Shown: in pieces, positions 1 to 11,000 of the stretch
How positions within the stretch are numbered: the first letter of the stretch is position 1
How the letters are laid out: every line of letters begins with the position of its first letter
Source of the DNA: CAZUZS01 sp964624795
Lineage (GTDB): Bacteria > Calditrichota > Calditrichia > RBG-13-44-9
Assembly: GCA_964624795.1 (NCBI GenBank)
Contig: CAZUZS010000010.1
Location: 1-64,000 of the forward strand
Length of the DNA stretch: 64,000 bases
Direction: 5' to 3'
The notes under the pieces: generated by a model
The model's database searches: none
What the model saw: only the letters and a program-made list of their open reading frames with translations
What the model was told of the DNA's origin: nothing
Translations under genes and position numbers: made by a program

Positions 1-24
1 TTCGTCTTCCTTGGTGTTCGACAA
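1..24 (-). CDS. possible 5' end of a divergent gene cut by the window edge
   Basis: On the - strand a GGAG box is followed seven bases later by a TTG codon at 24-22 and seven further sense codons to the window edge (reads M-S-N-T-K-E-D-E). The AT-rich stretch 25-192 would then be a shared divergent regulatory region with the MerR-type gene at 193. Only eight codons are visible, so neither identity nor reality can be settled. Confidence 0.25.
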
Positions 25-138
25 TGTTTTTCTCCGGATATTGATGATAAATGTTTGTCCTAATCACCCCACCATTAATTTGTGTGAATAAAAAAATCTA
101 TTTAAGTCCCGAAAATTATAGACGAACATATTTAGGGA

Positions 139-163
139 AAAGTTAGAAAATTACTCTAACTTT
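139..163. promoter_or_regulatory. perfect 9-bp inverted repeat upstream of the MerR-type gene
   Basis: AAAGTTAGA (139-147) and TCTAACTTT (155-163) are exact reverse complements around a 7-base centre. The dyad ends 29 bases before the start of the small MerR-type regulator. MerR-family proteins bind dyads of roughly this size as dimers, so an autoregulatory operator is the simplest reading. No convincing -35/-10 pair with the family's 19-bp spacer can be defined around it. A 5'-UTR RNA hairpin is the alternative. Confidence 0.4.
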
Positions 164-192
164 AATCTGGGAAGAAAAAACAGGGATGTGCT

Positions 193-453
193 ATGGATGG
201 CAAGAACGGGAATGGATATCTAAAGATCAGGGAAGTATGTGATTTAGTCGGAATTTCTCCCCACACCTTGCGCTACTGGGAAAAAGAATTCTCTGATTAT
301 CTACGGCCCGACCGCACCAGCGGCGGTCACCGCTTGTACGACGATCACAATCTTCGAAAATTACTTCAAATAAAACATCTTCTGAAGGACGAGCTGTACA
401 GCATTCGGGGAGCTTTAAATAAATTAAGAAGGCTGGAATACCTTAATACATAA
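193..453 (+). CDS. small MerR-type helix-turn-helix DNA-binding protein
   Basis: An 86-residue protein. Residues 8-75 form a winged helix-turn-helix of the MerR type: the LKIREVCDLVGISPHTLRYW segment is the family's helix-turn-helix signature, followed by a wing segment with RTSGGHRLYDD. The C-terminal effector/dimerisation region of full-length MerR proteins (usually 120-150 residues in total) is missing apart from a short basic helix, so no ligand-sensing domain is evident. It probably binds DNA constitutively or through partners. The gene lies 50 bases upstream of the glycosyltransferase-methyltransferase gene on the same strand and just downstream of a perfect dyad, so it may be an autoregulated first gene of the 193-12375 glycan operon (inference). 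Confidence 0.75.
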   Translation: MDGKNGNGYLKIREVCDLVGISPHTLRYWEKEFSDYLRPDRTSGGHRLYDDHNLRKLLQIKHLLKDELYSIRGALNKLRRLEYLNT

Positions 454-503
454 ATAGTGGAAACCAAATTCGCAGAAAGAAAATTGCAGAGGGGAATATA
501 GAG

Positions 504-2162
504 TTGAATAAAAAATTGTTAATCGCCTGGTTTAATTATACAATAAACGGAGGTATTAGCCGGTTTATTAATATCAGCAAAGTACTGAATAGCTTTGGTC
601 ACGAAGTCCGCTTCTTATCATTAAATAACAACACTCAAACTGCATGGCCTGACTTTCCGGGCAAAATTCTCACGCTTTCTGAAGCGAAGAAAGAGAAATG
701 GGATGCAGTAATGGTTCCGGGCGCTGGCGCCCAAAACGAAATACTTAGACAATTGACAATTCTGAAAGATGCTCATTTTGGCACTCGTATTCAGTTTATC
801 CTCAACGATTTGTCACTTTATGAACGTTTTGCCTTTGTCAACAAATTTTTGGACCCTCATATCGTAATTACAAATAACACACACTGGACACTTCAAAATT
901 TTCGAAAATTTGCCGGAGAGGCATTTCATTTTTTGCCCGGAGCAATTGATACCGAAATTTTTTATCCGATGCCTGGTAAAACAATCCCTATCCGTTCAAA
1001 CTGTTGGTCTATCGGAGGATTTGCTACCAAAAATCCTGGCCCCCTGCTTAATGCCTTGAATTACTTGCCAGAGAATTATGTACTGCACATTTTCGGAGAT
1101 ATTCCTGCCCCTTTTAATAAACAAGTTTCTGAGATTCAAAATGAGGGTCGTTTGATATATTGGGGACCTCTTTTTGGGAAGGATCTGGCATCTTTTTATA
1201 ACAAGTTGGATATTTTTGTTTCTACGGAAGAACGTGCTGGCTGGTGCAACAGCGCTGCGGAGGCGACTGCTTGTGGTGTTCCCTGTGTTGTTTCATCGCA
1301 TGGTACGATCGATTTCGCGGAAAATATGGCGACTGCGCTTGTTCTTCAAAATATTACCGGAAAAGAAATTGCCGATTCGGTGATGCGGTTGACGATAGAT
1401 AATACTCTCTATAATGGCATATCCCGTCGAGGAGCACAGCGAATGCGTTCTTTCAACTGGTTTAATTATGCCAGCAAATTGCTATCTATTATTTACGGAC
1501 CGCGGGTAAATTCATATTTCCGAATTCCCGAATATAATATGTGGGGGAAATGGGATCCGCAAATTCGCATTGCGGGTCTGGATAAATTGCTGGAAAACTC
1601 CAGGGGAACCACTGTCCTCGATCTTGGTGCGGCAGAAGGGGTTATCGGTAGTCAGTTTGCCGACCAAGGATGCAAACTGATTCATGGTTTTGAGTTGGAG
1701 CAAAGCAGGGTGGAGGTGGCGCAAAAATTATTGAGCCGAACTTCGGTAGATTATTATGAATTTAGACAAGCAAATTTAGATTCCTGGAGTAGTTTTATGG
1801 ACAAGAATAAAGATATTCTGCTAAGTTCATATGATATTGTGCTTTTCCTGGGAATCTATCACCACCTGGCCAAAATTGAGCGTCTCAATACCTTGTTCGG
1901 TGCTTTGGAGAAGACCCGCGATTGGTTTGCAATCAGAACTCCCGATGAATATGCCCAACAAGATGATCTTATCGCTAAGATTGAAGCAAAAGGATTTCAG
2001 CTAATCCAGCAAAATAGGTCTTCCAGCGATGAAAACCTGGGATGGCTTGGAATTTTTAGGAAGTGTGACAACAGTCTGCTAGAGACGAAATTTGATAGCA
2101 AATCTGCCCAGGCAAGAGAAAATAAAATTCCTGAAATAATCCACGAAATAGAATCTGAGTGA
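504..2162 (+). CDS. glycosyltransferase (GT-B) fused to a SAM-dependent methyltransferase
   Basis: A 552-residue protein with two catalytic regions. Residues 1-335 resemble a GT4-like (GT-B fold) glycosyltransferase. Near 238-270 the acceptor/donor loop reads STEERAGWCNSAAEATACG, matching the E-x7-E region of retaining GT-B enzymes, followed by GVPCVVSSHGT. Residues about 355-510 are a Rossmann methyltransferase, with motif I VLDLGAAEGVIG near residue 370 and an acidic residue ending the next strand (GFELEQ). A TTG start at 504 follows a GAGGGG box about 8 bases upstream; no ATG fits. The fusion suggests a sugar is transferred and methylated on the same surface glycan. Acceptor and sugar are unknown. 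Cytoplasmic, no signal peptide. The phosphodiesterase-like gene begins 81 bases downstream. Confidence 0.8.
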   Translation: MNKKLLIAWFNYTINGGISRFINISKVLNSFGHEVRFLSLNNNTQTAWPDFPGKILTLSEAKKEKWDAVMVPGAGAQNEILRQLTILKDAHFGTRIQFILNDLSLYERFAFVNKFLDPHIVITNNTHWTLQNFRKFAGEAFHFLPGAIDTEIFYPMPGKTIPIRSNCWSIGGFATKNPGPLLNALNYLPENYVLHIFGDIPAPFNKQVSEIQNEGRLIYWGPLFGKDLASFYNKLDIFVSTEERAGWCNSAAEATACGVPCVVSSHGTIDFAENMATALVLQNITGKEIADSVMRLTIDNTLYNGISRRGAQRMRSFNWFNYASKLLSIIYGPRVNSYFRIPEYNMWGKWDPQIRIAGLDKLLENSRGTTVLDLGAAEGVIGSQFADQGCKLIHGFELEQSRVEVAQKLLSRTSVDYYEFRQANLDSWSSFMDKNKDILLSSYDIVLFLGIYHHLAKIERLNTLFGALEKTRDWFAIRTPDEYAQQDDLIAKIEAKGFQLIQQNRSSSDENLGWLGIFRKCDNSLLETKFDSKSAQARENKIPEIIHEIESE

Positions 2163-2243
2163 ATTTTAAGATTGTTTTTCAAATATTAATGAGTCACAAA
2201 AGGGAATTTATGGAGTCATTTCAAAAAATAAGAGGAATTAAAA

Positions 2244-3680
2244 TTGATAGATAAAGTGTCACTCAGGAATAAAAACAGTCAAAAAAGAAAAGTATTTGTT
2301 ATTGGATTGGATTGCGCAGAGCCCGAACTCGTCTTTAAAAAATGGCGCAATCACTTGCCCAATCTAAGCTGGTTGGCCGATAATGGTCTTTATGGCGATT
2401 TGGAATCAAGCATACCGGCAATTACCGTCCCTGCCTGGTCCTCGATGCTTTCTTCACGCGATCCCGGGACTTTAGGAATATACGGATTTCGCAACCGGAG
2501 TGATCGTTCGTATAACAACATGGCTATCGCGACATCCCGTTTGCTAAAACACCAAAGAGTATGGGATTATTTGGCCGATAATGGAAAACAGAGTGTTATG
2601 ATAGGTGTTCCCCAGACTTATCCGGTCCCGAATGTCAATGGGCATCTCATTTCAGGATTTTTGACTCCCAATATACAATTTGATTTCACAAGTCCTCGGA
2701 GCCTGAAAAGCGAAATAATCAATCTTGTGCCGAACTATGATTTTGATGTGCCGAAATTCAGAACTGATGATAAGGATTGGCTGCTGGAACAGATTATCCG
2801 AATGACTGAGAAACGATTCAAGGTGATTGATTATATGCTCACCAGCAAACCCTGGGAATTCTTTATGCTGATGGAAATCGGTGTGGACCGGATCCAACAT
2901 GGGTTCTGGAGTTATTATGACCCACAACATCACAAGCACAAAAAGGGTAACCCCTATGAAAATGTTATATTGGATTATTACGTAATGCTGGACAAGAAAA
3001 TTGGAGAGTGGCTGGAAAGGCTGGACAAAGAAACTGCCGTTCTGGTGGTATCCGATCATGGAGCCCAACGGATGGACGGCGGTATATGTATCAATGAATG
3101 GCTGTGGCGAGAGGGCTATCTTCGATTCAAGGATGAGCCTGCGATTGGAAAACCGCATCGATTCGAGGATCTTGAAGTTGATTGGTCGCGGACGACGGCA
3201 TGGGGAAGTGGGGGGTATTATGGCAGGGTCTTTCTGAACGTGCGTGGACGAGAGCCTCAGGGTGTCGTGTCTCCATCGAAATATTATGAGGTGCGCCAGG
3301 AGTTAGCCAGCAAGTTAGCCGCAATTCCTGATCAGATGGGAAGAAGTCTGGACACCAAAATTTTTAGCCCGGACGAAATTTACAAAGAAGTAAACGGAGT
3401 TGCACCGGACCTGATTGTCTATTTTGGTAATTTACTTTGGCGGTCGGTCGGATCCGTGGGACATGGTGCCATACACACATTAGAAAATGATACCGGGCCG
3501 GATGATTGTAATCATAAACAGCAGGGATTAGTCATTTACTATGATCCATTAAATCCATCCGGAAAGCAGGAAGTAAAAAATGCACAACTGATGGATGTGG
3601 CACCCACACTTCTGGAAACCTTTGGTATCCGGCCACCAAAAAATATGCAGGGGAAGCATTTACGATTCAGGTTGAATTAA
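2244..3680 (+). CDS. type I phosphodiesterase/nucleotide pyrophosphatase-family protein (COG3379-like)
   Basis: A 478-residue alkaline-phosphatase-superfamily enzyme. The metal and nucleophile motifs are in order: VIGLDCAEPE (Asp23), ITVPAWSSML with Thr61 as likely nucleophile, GVDRIQHGFW near residue 215, VVSDHGAQRM near 270, and a later GHGAIH. This is the two-metal phosphodiesterase/NPP arrangement. The family cleaves or transfers phosphoester groups; members like this one are often found beside glycosyltransferases, but a defined substrate is rarely known. There is no signal peptide, so it should act in the cytoplasm on a nucleotide-sugar or a phosphorylated glycan (inference). TTG start at 2244 preceded by AGAGGA. 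It lies between the GT-methyltransferase gene and the sulfatase-fold gene, probably in one transcript. Confidence 0.8.
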   Translation: MIDKVSLRNKNSQKRKVFVIGLDCAEPELVFKKWRNHLPNLSWLADNGLYGDLESSIPAITVPAWSSMLSSRDPGTLGIYGFRNRSDRSYNNMAIATSRLLKHQRVWDYLADNGKQSVMIGVPQTYPVPNVNGHLISGFLTPNIQFDFTSPRSLKSEIINLVPNYDFDVPKFRTDDKDWLLEQIIRMTEKRFKVIDYMLTSKPWEFFMLMEIGVDRIQHGFWSYYDPQHHKHKKGNPYENVILDYYVMLDKKIGEWLERLDKETAVLVVSDHGAQRMDGGICINEWLWREGYLRFKDEPAIGKPHRFEDLEVDWSRTTAWGSGGYYGRVFLNVRGREPQGVVSPSKYYEVRQELASKLAAIPDQMGRSLDTKIFSPDEIYKEVNGVAPDLIVYFGNLLWRSVGSVGHGAIHTLENDTGPDDCNHKQQGLVIYYDPLNPSGKQEVKNAQLMDVAPTLLETFGIRPPKNMQGKHLRFRLN

Positions 3681-3702
3681 CACAAATTTGGAGAAATACA
3701 AA

Positions 3703-5037
3703 GTGAAAAACATTTTGATGATTGTTGTAGATTGTGCTCGCAGCGAAAAAACAATCTTAGATATTCCGATGGGAAACGAACAAACACGGAGAAGTGCTCC
3801 GCTGCCTTTCCTGGAGTATTTGCGAACGGAAGGAACCACATGGACCAATTACAATTCCGTTTCGAGCACAACCACTCCAAATTTTGCCAGCATGCTAACC
3901 GGATTGCTGCCAGTTCAGCATGGTATACAGGAACATTCCCGGTTTCGTCTGCTGGATAATGTGATTACACTGCCGCAAATACTTGCGCAGCACGGCTATC
4001 ATACGGTTGCGGAGATGTCAGGGCCATTGATTCCGGAAGCGGGACTGGACCGTGGATTTCAACATTATCGATGGCGGGACAAAAGTGAATACCTCCATAA
4101 AGGGTTCCTTGAACACCTCAGTACGCTACTCGCCCAATTGCCGGAGCCATGGTTCTTGTGCCTTCATTTTTGGGAAGCCCATCAGCCTTATCAGGGCCCA
4201 AAGCCTTTTAATTCCATTGAATATGGTCAAACCGCTTACGATCGTGCGTTGTCTTTTATAGATCATTCTTTGTATTACCTTTTGGAGGTAATCGATTTTC
4301 GTCAGACCAGTGTTGTTTACACCAGTGACCATGGTGAGCGTCTAACTGAAGATTATTTCCTGAACCGGAAGCTAGGAGGCGACAATCATCTGATTTTAGA
4401 AATGTACAATCAATTTATCAGGCAAAATCCGGGAGTCTTTAATTTTAATAAATGGTTCAATACTGTTAAGAATGAAATGGGCGAGGCTGATGCGCGCATA
4501 TATGCCCATAATGTATTGGGCCACGGGTTTCATTTAACCGAAGAGCTGGTGCGAATCCCATTAATAATAGTTGATAGAGATTACTCTGAAGCGGGGAAAG
4601 TTAACCATGAGCTACGGGGACAAACCGACTTGTTTGCGACCGTACTGGATCTTGCTGGGATTTCGGAGGCCGAAGTAGATAGACAGATGTCGAAATCCCT
4701 TTTTAATGAAAATGACCGGAATATGGTCTATATCGAAGCAAATGGCAGCGGAGGAAAACAGTATTCCAGTCGCTGCTACCTGCGTGGAGCAAAAAGCAAA
4801 CGCTGGAAATTTTGGCGCATGGAAGCGGAAGGACTAGAATATAAGGTCCTCTGGGATCTGCATAATGATCCCAGAGAAACGACTAACGTGATAGAGATGC
4901 ACCCGGATATTGCGTTGGAAATGGACGCCTTTGTTGATATGAATTTAACAGACCGCAGATCCCAATCCGTAGATTTGGAAACAATAGAAGCGGAAATAAT
5001 TGAAGAGAGACTCCGGGATTTAGGGTATATAGAATAA
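3703..5037 (+). CDS. sulfatase-fold (alkaline phosphatase superfamily) hydrolase
   Basis: About 444 residues from a GTG at 3703, chosen because GGAG sits nine bases upstream; an in-frame TTG at 3688 lacks a ribosome site. The N terminus NILMIVVDCARSEKT gives the first metal ligand, and VVYTSDHGERLTED and GHGFHLTEELVRIPL give the remaining metal/histidine motifs of the sulfatase fold. The expected formylglycine signature Cys/Ser-x-Pro-x-Arg is absent: the equivalent region reads SSTTTPNFASMLTG, with Thr and no Arg. A classical sulfatase is therefore unlikely; a phosphodiesterase or phosphotransferase acting on glycan or lipid-linked substrates is equally possible. No signal peptide. The giant sulfotransferase/glycosyltransferase gene starts 51 bases downstream. 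Confidence 0.75.
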   Translation: MKNILMIVVDCARSEKTILDIPMGNEQTRRSAPLPFLEYLRTEGTTWTNYNSVSSTTTPNFASMLTGLLPVQHGIQEHSRFRLLDNVITLPQILAQHGYHTVAEMSGPLIPEAGLDRGFQHYRWRDKSEYLHKGFLEHLSTLLAQLPEPWFLCLHFWEAHQPYQGPKPFNSIEYGQTAYDRALSFIDHSLYYLLEVIDFRQTSVVYTSDHGERLTEDYFLNRKLGGDNHLILEMYNQFIRQNPGVFNFNKWFNTVKNEMGEADARIYAHNVLGHGFHLTEELVRIPLIIVDRDYSEAGKVNHELRGQTDLFATVLDLAGISEAEVDRQMSKSLFNENDRNMVYIEANGSGGKQYSSRCYLRGAKSKRWKFWRMEAEGLEYKVLWDLHNDPRETTNVIEMHPDIALEMDAFVDMNLTDRRSQSVDLETIEAEIIEERLRDLGYIE

Positions 5038-5088
5038 CCACCCGGAGCACACAAAAGTGGATTAAATAGAAAATTGGAGTAATAGATT

Positions 5089-8000
5089 ATGCCAGTCTGT
5101 ATAACCGGAATGCACCGCTCGGGTACATCGATGGTCGCCCGCATGTTAAATCTGGCAGGGCTCTACCTGGGACAATCCGATCGCATCATGCCTGCAGCAA
5201 ACGATAATCCTAATGGATTTTGGGAGCACCTCGATTTTGTCCAAATCAATGATGAAATCCTTTCATTCTTTGGAGGAAGTTGGGATAAAATACCCCAGTT
5301 GCCGGAAGACTGGACTTCCGCACCACTTTTATATTCGATAAGAAAAAAAGCAAGTGATCTTATTAAAGAGATGAGCCTTATTTCTCCGTGGGGATGGAAG
5401 GATCCACGGAATAGCATAACTTATCCGTTTTGGAAAATCCTGGTACCGGAGATGAAAGTTGTATTTGCCCTACGCAATCCGGCGGAGGTGGCTTTCTCAC
5501 TCCAGCGGAGGAATGGTTTTTCTCTGGAGTATGGCCTGAATTTGTGGTATGAGTATAACAAATTATTATTATCGGCGACAGAACCTGCCCAAAGAATAAT
5601 AACCCATTATGATGCCTATTTCCAGGATTCAAAAGCTGAATTAACGCGGTTGTTGGTCTGGCTAAACTGGCAAGCTGATGAAAAGCAGATTGCAGAAGCA
5701 TGTTCTGCCTTAGCAGCAAATTTAAGACATCATCAACATGCTTCCACTACGGTTTTAGATTCAAAACAATTTGGTCATGTTTTGGAACTGTACCAGTCGC
5801 TGTCTGAAGAGGCAGCACACAGGGATAATCGTTTAAATAAAATGCATAATTCAAAGAGGAAGGAGCCAGCCAACTTTGCTTTTTCGTTTCCAGGAGAGAC
5901 CAACAGAATCTCAGAGGAAAATTGTCTTGCACCGAACGACTCACCTCAACACAAACCAGTTGTCTCCATCATTATACCGGTTTACGACCAGTTAGATTTT
6001 ACACGCAGTTGTCTGGCAAAGCTTGTCCAAAATACGGGCGATCAGTTTTCATATGAAGTAATTCTTGTTAATAACGGCTCGGATAACGAAACATCTGCAT
6101 ACCTGAATTCTGTTGCAGAGTCGGAGGCCAGTTTCAATTTAGTTGCCAATTCAGCAAATCTTGGATTCTCAAGAGGGTGCAATATCGGAGCGGAACATGC
6201 CAGGGGGAAATACCTGGTTTTTCTGAACAACGATACCGAACCGCAAACAGGGTGGCTGGAGAATCTAATCAGGCCTTTTCAAGCTGATGAAAAGGTCGGG
6301 ATCGCGGGAGCAAAATTGCTATATGCGGATGGCACCATCCAACACGCCGGGATCGGCTTTCTTCCACTCGATCGGGCTATTTCTCTCGGAAATTATGGCT
6401 TGATTCTGGTGGCACCGGATCATGAATACCGCTTTGCCCCGGCAGACGCACCTGAAGTTAATGAATTTAAAGAAATAGACATGGTAACCGGTGCATGCCT
6501 GGCGGTATCAGCCGAAAATTTCCGAAATGTGGGCGGATTTGATGAGGGGTATCTTAATGGCTGCGAAGATGCCGATTTGTGTCTAAGAATACGCGACTTG
6601 GCGCTAAAAGTGGTTTACAATCCTGAAGCGGTGTTGATTCATCACGAAAGAAAATCAAAAATAAGATACGAAAACCTGCTGCCTAACCTGGGACGATTTT
6701 TCATGCTCTGGGGACATCGATTTGACGCCACCTGGAGGTTCATCCCCAATTATTCGGCGCTTGACACTGCACTGAGTGAGTCGGGGAGAGTCGCGTATGA
6801 TGAGATCGCGAAGCGGGAAATAAGCATAGAGAACCAGCTTTTTGAAAACATAGGAAAAGAAGTTCAGAACAATGAGGCGGTTGCTGAATCCGATGCGTCC
6901 TTAGAAAAATATCTTCAGTTTTTAAATGAGTTTCCCCATCACGCCATGGCACACAATGAGCTCGCGGTACTCTGCTACCAGACAGGCCGGATTGCGGAAT
7001 CCGTTCATCACCTGCAAATCGCTTACAGGCTGGATAATGAAAATTTAAATATTAAGAAAAATTTAGCCGATCTCTACCTCCAGCTCAATTTTCCTGCCGA
7101 GGCAATTAAAATATATAATCAAATCCTTGGTGCAAATCCCGACGATATCGAAGTGCTCTCGGTATTGGCGGCATTGTCGGAACAATTCCAGGATTTTGAT
7201 ACAGCGATGCAATTATTGCAGCGCCTTGAAAAAATCGATCCCGATAATGATGTGTGGAAGCAGAAAATCATTCAAATTACAGGGCAGTCGAAGCCGGAAT
7301 CGGAAGCTCAAGAAAGCCGGGCGAAAGAGACATCCCCAATGATTGACATTATTGATCAGTATGATTTGCAGAAATGCCCCATCTGTGAGGCACCAACTCC
7401 GCTTGTTTTGCTAAAACATCAGCACAAATATTACCAATGTCCGGCTTGCAGGTCAATATTTACCCCGCAAATTGATTCGTCAATATTAAGAACCGAGAAT
7501 AATGGAAATGGAGGTCGGCATGAAGAAGGATCCGATCATATTCGACTGAACCGCCTGCGATTGGTCTCCAAAGAAAAGATCAAAAAAATGGTCGATTTTG
7601 GATGCGGCGAAGGCGAATACGGGCAATTTGTGAAAGAACAAGGAATTGCATGTATCAACATTGATCAGGATACCGAAATTCAATTGCCCGAATTGCAGGA
7701 GAAATCTGTTGACGCCATTAATATGGTGGAAGTCATTGAGCATATCATCCGGCCTGAGGCCTTGTTCAGGGAGTTCAACCGCGTGCTGAAAAGATCCGGA
7801 GTTGTCTATATAGAAAGCAGTTTTTACGAGGATCAGGAACCGAAAGCCTGGAGCTACCTTGATCCCCGAATAGGGCATTGCCTTATTCATACTCCGAAAT
7901 CAATTTCTCTTCTTGCGAAGAATACAGGCTTTAGCCTGCAGAAAATAAATTCGAATTGCTACGCATTCGCGAAGATTCATGACTTGGCAGACGGCCGACA

Positions 8001-11000
8001 GGACAGCCATATCCCAAAAACGAAAAAGCATACGCAGAAAGAAGCACTGGATTCGAAGCAGGGTAAGATGATAGACAAGAATGGGAACTTTCACGCCTCC
8101 ATTATCATCCCTCTGTTCAACAAGGTTGAATATACCCGGAAATGCATTGAGGCGATATATCAAAACACCGGGTCGGAAATATCATTTGAAGTGATTCTCG
8201 TTGATAACGCCTCAAGCGATGGAACAAAGAAATATCTGGCGGAGGCCAAACAGCGATATCCCAATTTGAAATTTATTCGTAATGAAAAGAACCTGAAATT
8301 TGCCAGGGCTTGTAACCAGGGTGCGAAGATGGCAAAGGGCAGATACCTGGTGTTCTTGAACAACGATACCGAGCCTGAATCAGGTTGGCTGCGGAATGCC
8401 ATTTCCAGGTTTGCTGAGGATGAAAAAATTGGGATCGTCGGCAGTAAGTTGTTATATCCGGATCGGACTATTCAGCACTGCGGCATAGAATTTATGGAAA
8501 ATGTAAACCCGGAATACAGATTTTGGCCGCTACACCGTTTCAGAACTGCATCAGAAGACGATCCCTCAGTCATCCACCCTGAAGAGGTTCAGGCAGTCAC
8601 CGGTGCATGCCTGTTCATCCCGAGGCGTTTATTCAAGAAGGTCCGTGGATTCACAGAAGATTACGGAATGTATTTTGAAGATACGGATCTCTGCTTCAAG
8701 GTCAGAAAAGAGGGCAAAAGCATCTGCTACGAACCGTCCTCTGTCGTGATTCATCATGAAGGGAAATCCAGCCCTGATCAGAATGTAATAGACGAATTGA
8801 ATCGCAAAGCCGCCGGTATTTTCTACCGGCGGTGGGCAGCGGAAATGCTGCGAATTGAGCTTGAATCCAAGATCGAAAAACAGGATCAGAAATTTTTATA
8901 CCTGAAAAAGGATTTATTCCCGGAAGAGTACAACGAAGGAGACGTCACCAAGACGGCCCTGGAATTGGGAAGATTATTCCAGGCGTTTGAACCGTTTTAT
9001 GCCCATTTCGGCGGAGTAGGGGATGCCTTGCTGCTTCTATCCACATTCTATGATAAGAAACCTGCCCAGACAATTGTCAGCATTGCCAGCTCGACCAACA
9101 CCCTGCGAAGTTTTTTTGAGGCATTTCCGGAAATCAGCAAAGTATATTTCATTCCAAGACCGGAAAATGATATCTCCCACGCACTGCTTCGCAAGATATT
9201 TCCCAATCTGAACAATTGCCAGGGGATGGGGGTCGCCCCGGAAAATGAATTTTATGAAGACGAATGGGTGGAGAATATTGATATTTTCTCCAAATATAAA
9301 GTGACCAGACGGCCATTGTGGATCAAGCAGTTCAGAACGGAAAAACTGGAAAAATTCCAGGTTACCATTCATCCCCGAGGCAGCGTAAAGGGCATGGTCG
9401 GGAGCAAGCGAAATGTAATTGATCCGGAACAATGGGATGACCTTCTGAGATTTTTCAAACTACAGGAAATCAGACCAGTGCTTCTGGGAACCCCCGACGA
9501 GAATTCCGAATATCCGGCGGTGCATGGTGCGATTGATAAGCGCAGCTACAATTTCAGGGAACAGATGGAGCTTATCGCCAGCAGCGACCTGTTTGTCGGA
9601 GCAGACTCATGGGCAAAAACCATGGCTGGCCTTGCATCGGTTCCCACCATTGTGTTTCATGCTGTTCGGGACGCCGATCTGGAAGGGTGGCAGGACTCAT
9701 CCGATTTTGTATTTATTCACCCATGGGAGAGCATCTGCCTCGTGGAAAATATCGATGAATTCCGGGGGATTTGCGATGTCGTTATTCCGAAAATTCGAGC
9801 GGTTAGGCCAATTGAAAGCATGAAGAAACTGAGCCCGGAAAAAAAGCATAATAAATATTCGAAAGCGGGGAACAACCACTTTTACTTATGGCGTGAGGGC
9901 GGAATAGGTGACGTGCTGATGGCATTGCCCACAGCCCGCGCGTTGAAAACGAAATATCCGGGCTGTAAAATCACATTTGTTACATTAAGCAGCAACAAGG
10001 AGATTGTCTTAGCAAATCCATGGGTAGATGAATTCTACCCGGCGGAAAATCTCTTTCAGCTAAAAAGCCGCGTTCCCGAAATACACGACCTGAATCCGGT
10101 TGAATTTGGCATAAAACCATTGCACCAGGTGGATGCCTTTTTGCGCAAATTCGGCCTAAGTCTGCCGCGGCAAAAGAAGGAAATTGAGTTACAGGTACCA
10201 TCGGAAATCAAAAATAAGGTAAGGGAATTAGTTAAGGCAAAAATTTATCCATTATTCGGAGAGCATGCTGCCGCGAAACCAAGGATCATCCTTATTCATG
10301 CCGCAAAAGGTGACCGCAACCGCACATGGCCTGGCAAAAATTGGGAAACATTGATAAATATGGTTCTCTCAGAAAATCATGTCCCTGTTCTTGTAGGAAG
10401 TGATTCAACCGATCCGGCAAGAGGCGTATTCCGCTTTCAGAGGGAAGGAACCGTGGACCTGGTAAATCAGCTTTCGCCGTTGGAATTTGTCGCCTTGTGT
10501 CGGATGTGCGATTTGTTGATCTCTACGGACAGCGGCCCGGTTCAGTTGGCGGCAGCCAGCGATATAGCGATTGCCGGCATTTATTCGGTAGTGTCCGGGC
10601 AAAACCGCCTTCCTTACCGGCACGGTATTCTGGGCTGGAATGCGGTTGCTATTGAGTCGGGCTGCAAATTCAATTCCTGTTACAAATTGCTGAACGATGA
10701 AAAGCATAACAAAAAGTTGAAAGCCCGGGTGAAAGAGCAAAAGGCAACACTTGGAGAATTGTTTGGTAAATGGTGCCCGGCTGATGTCAAATATGCATGT
10801 ATGGAAAAACTGATCCCCGCCGAAATAGTCTGGATGAAAAGCAAATCTTTGCTGGAAGCCGGCAAGTCGGGTAATATGTGGAAAGAGGCTGCCCATGCAC
10901 GAAAATTAGATCGGGCGACATTGCCAGAAGCAAAACGGCCGGTCCCTGCCGACCAGCTATCGAAAATCGAGAAGATGTATGATGAAGCGTTGTCATTATT

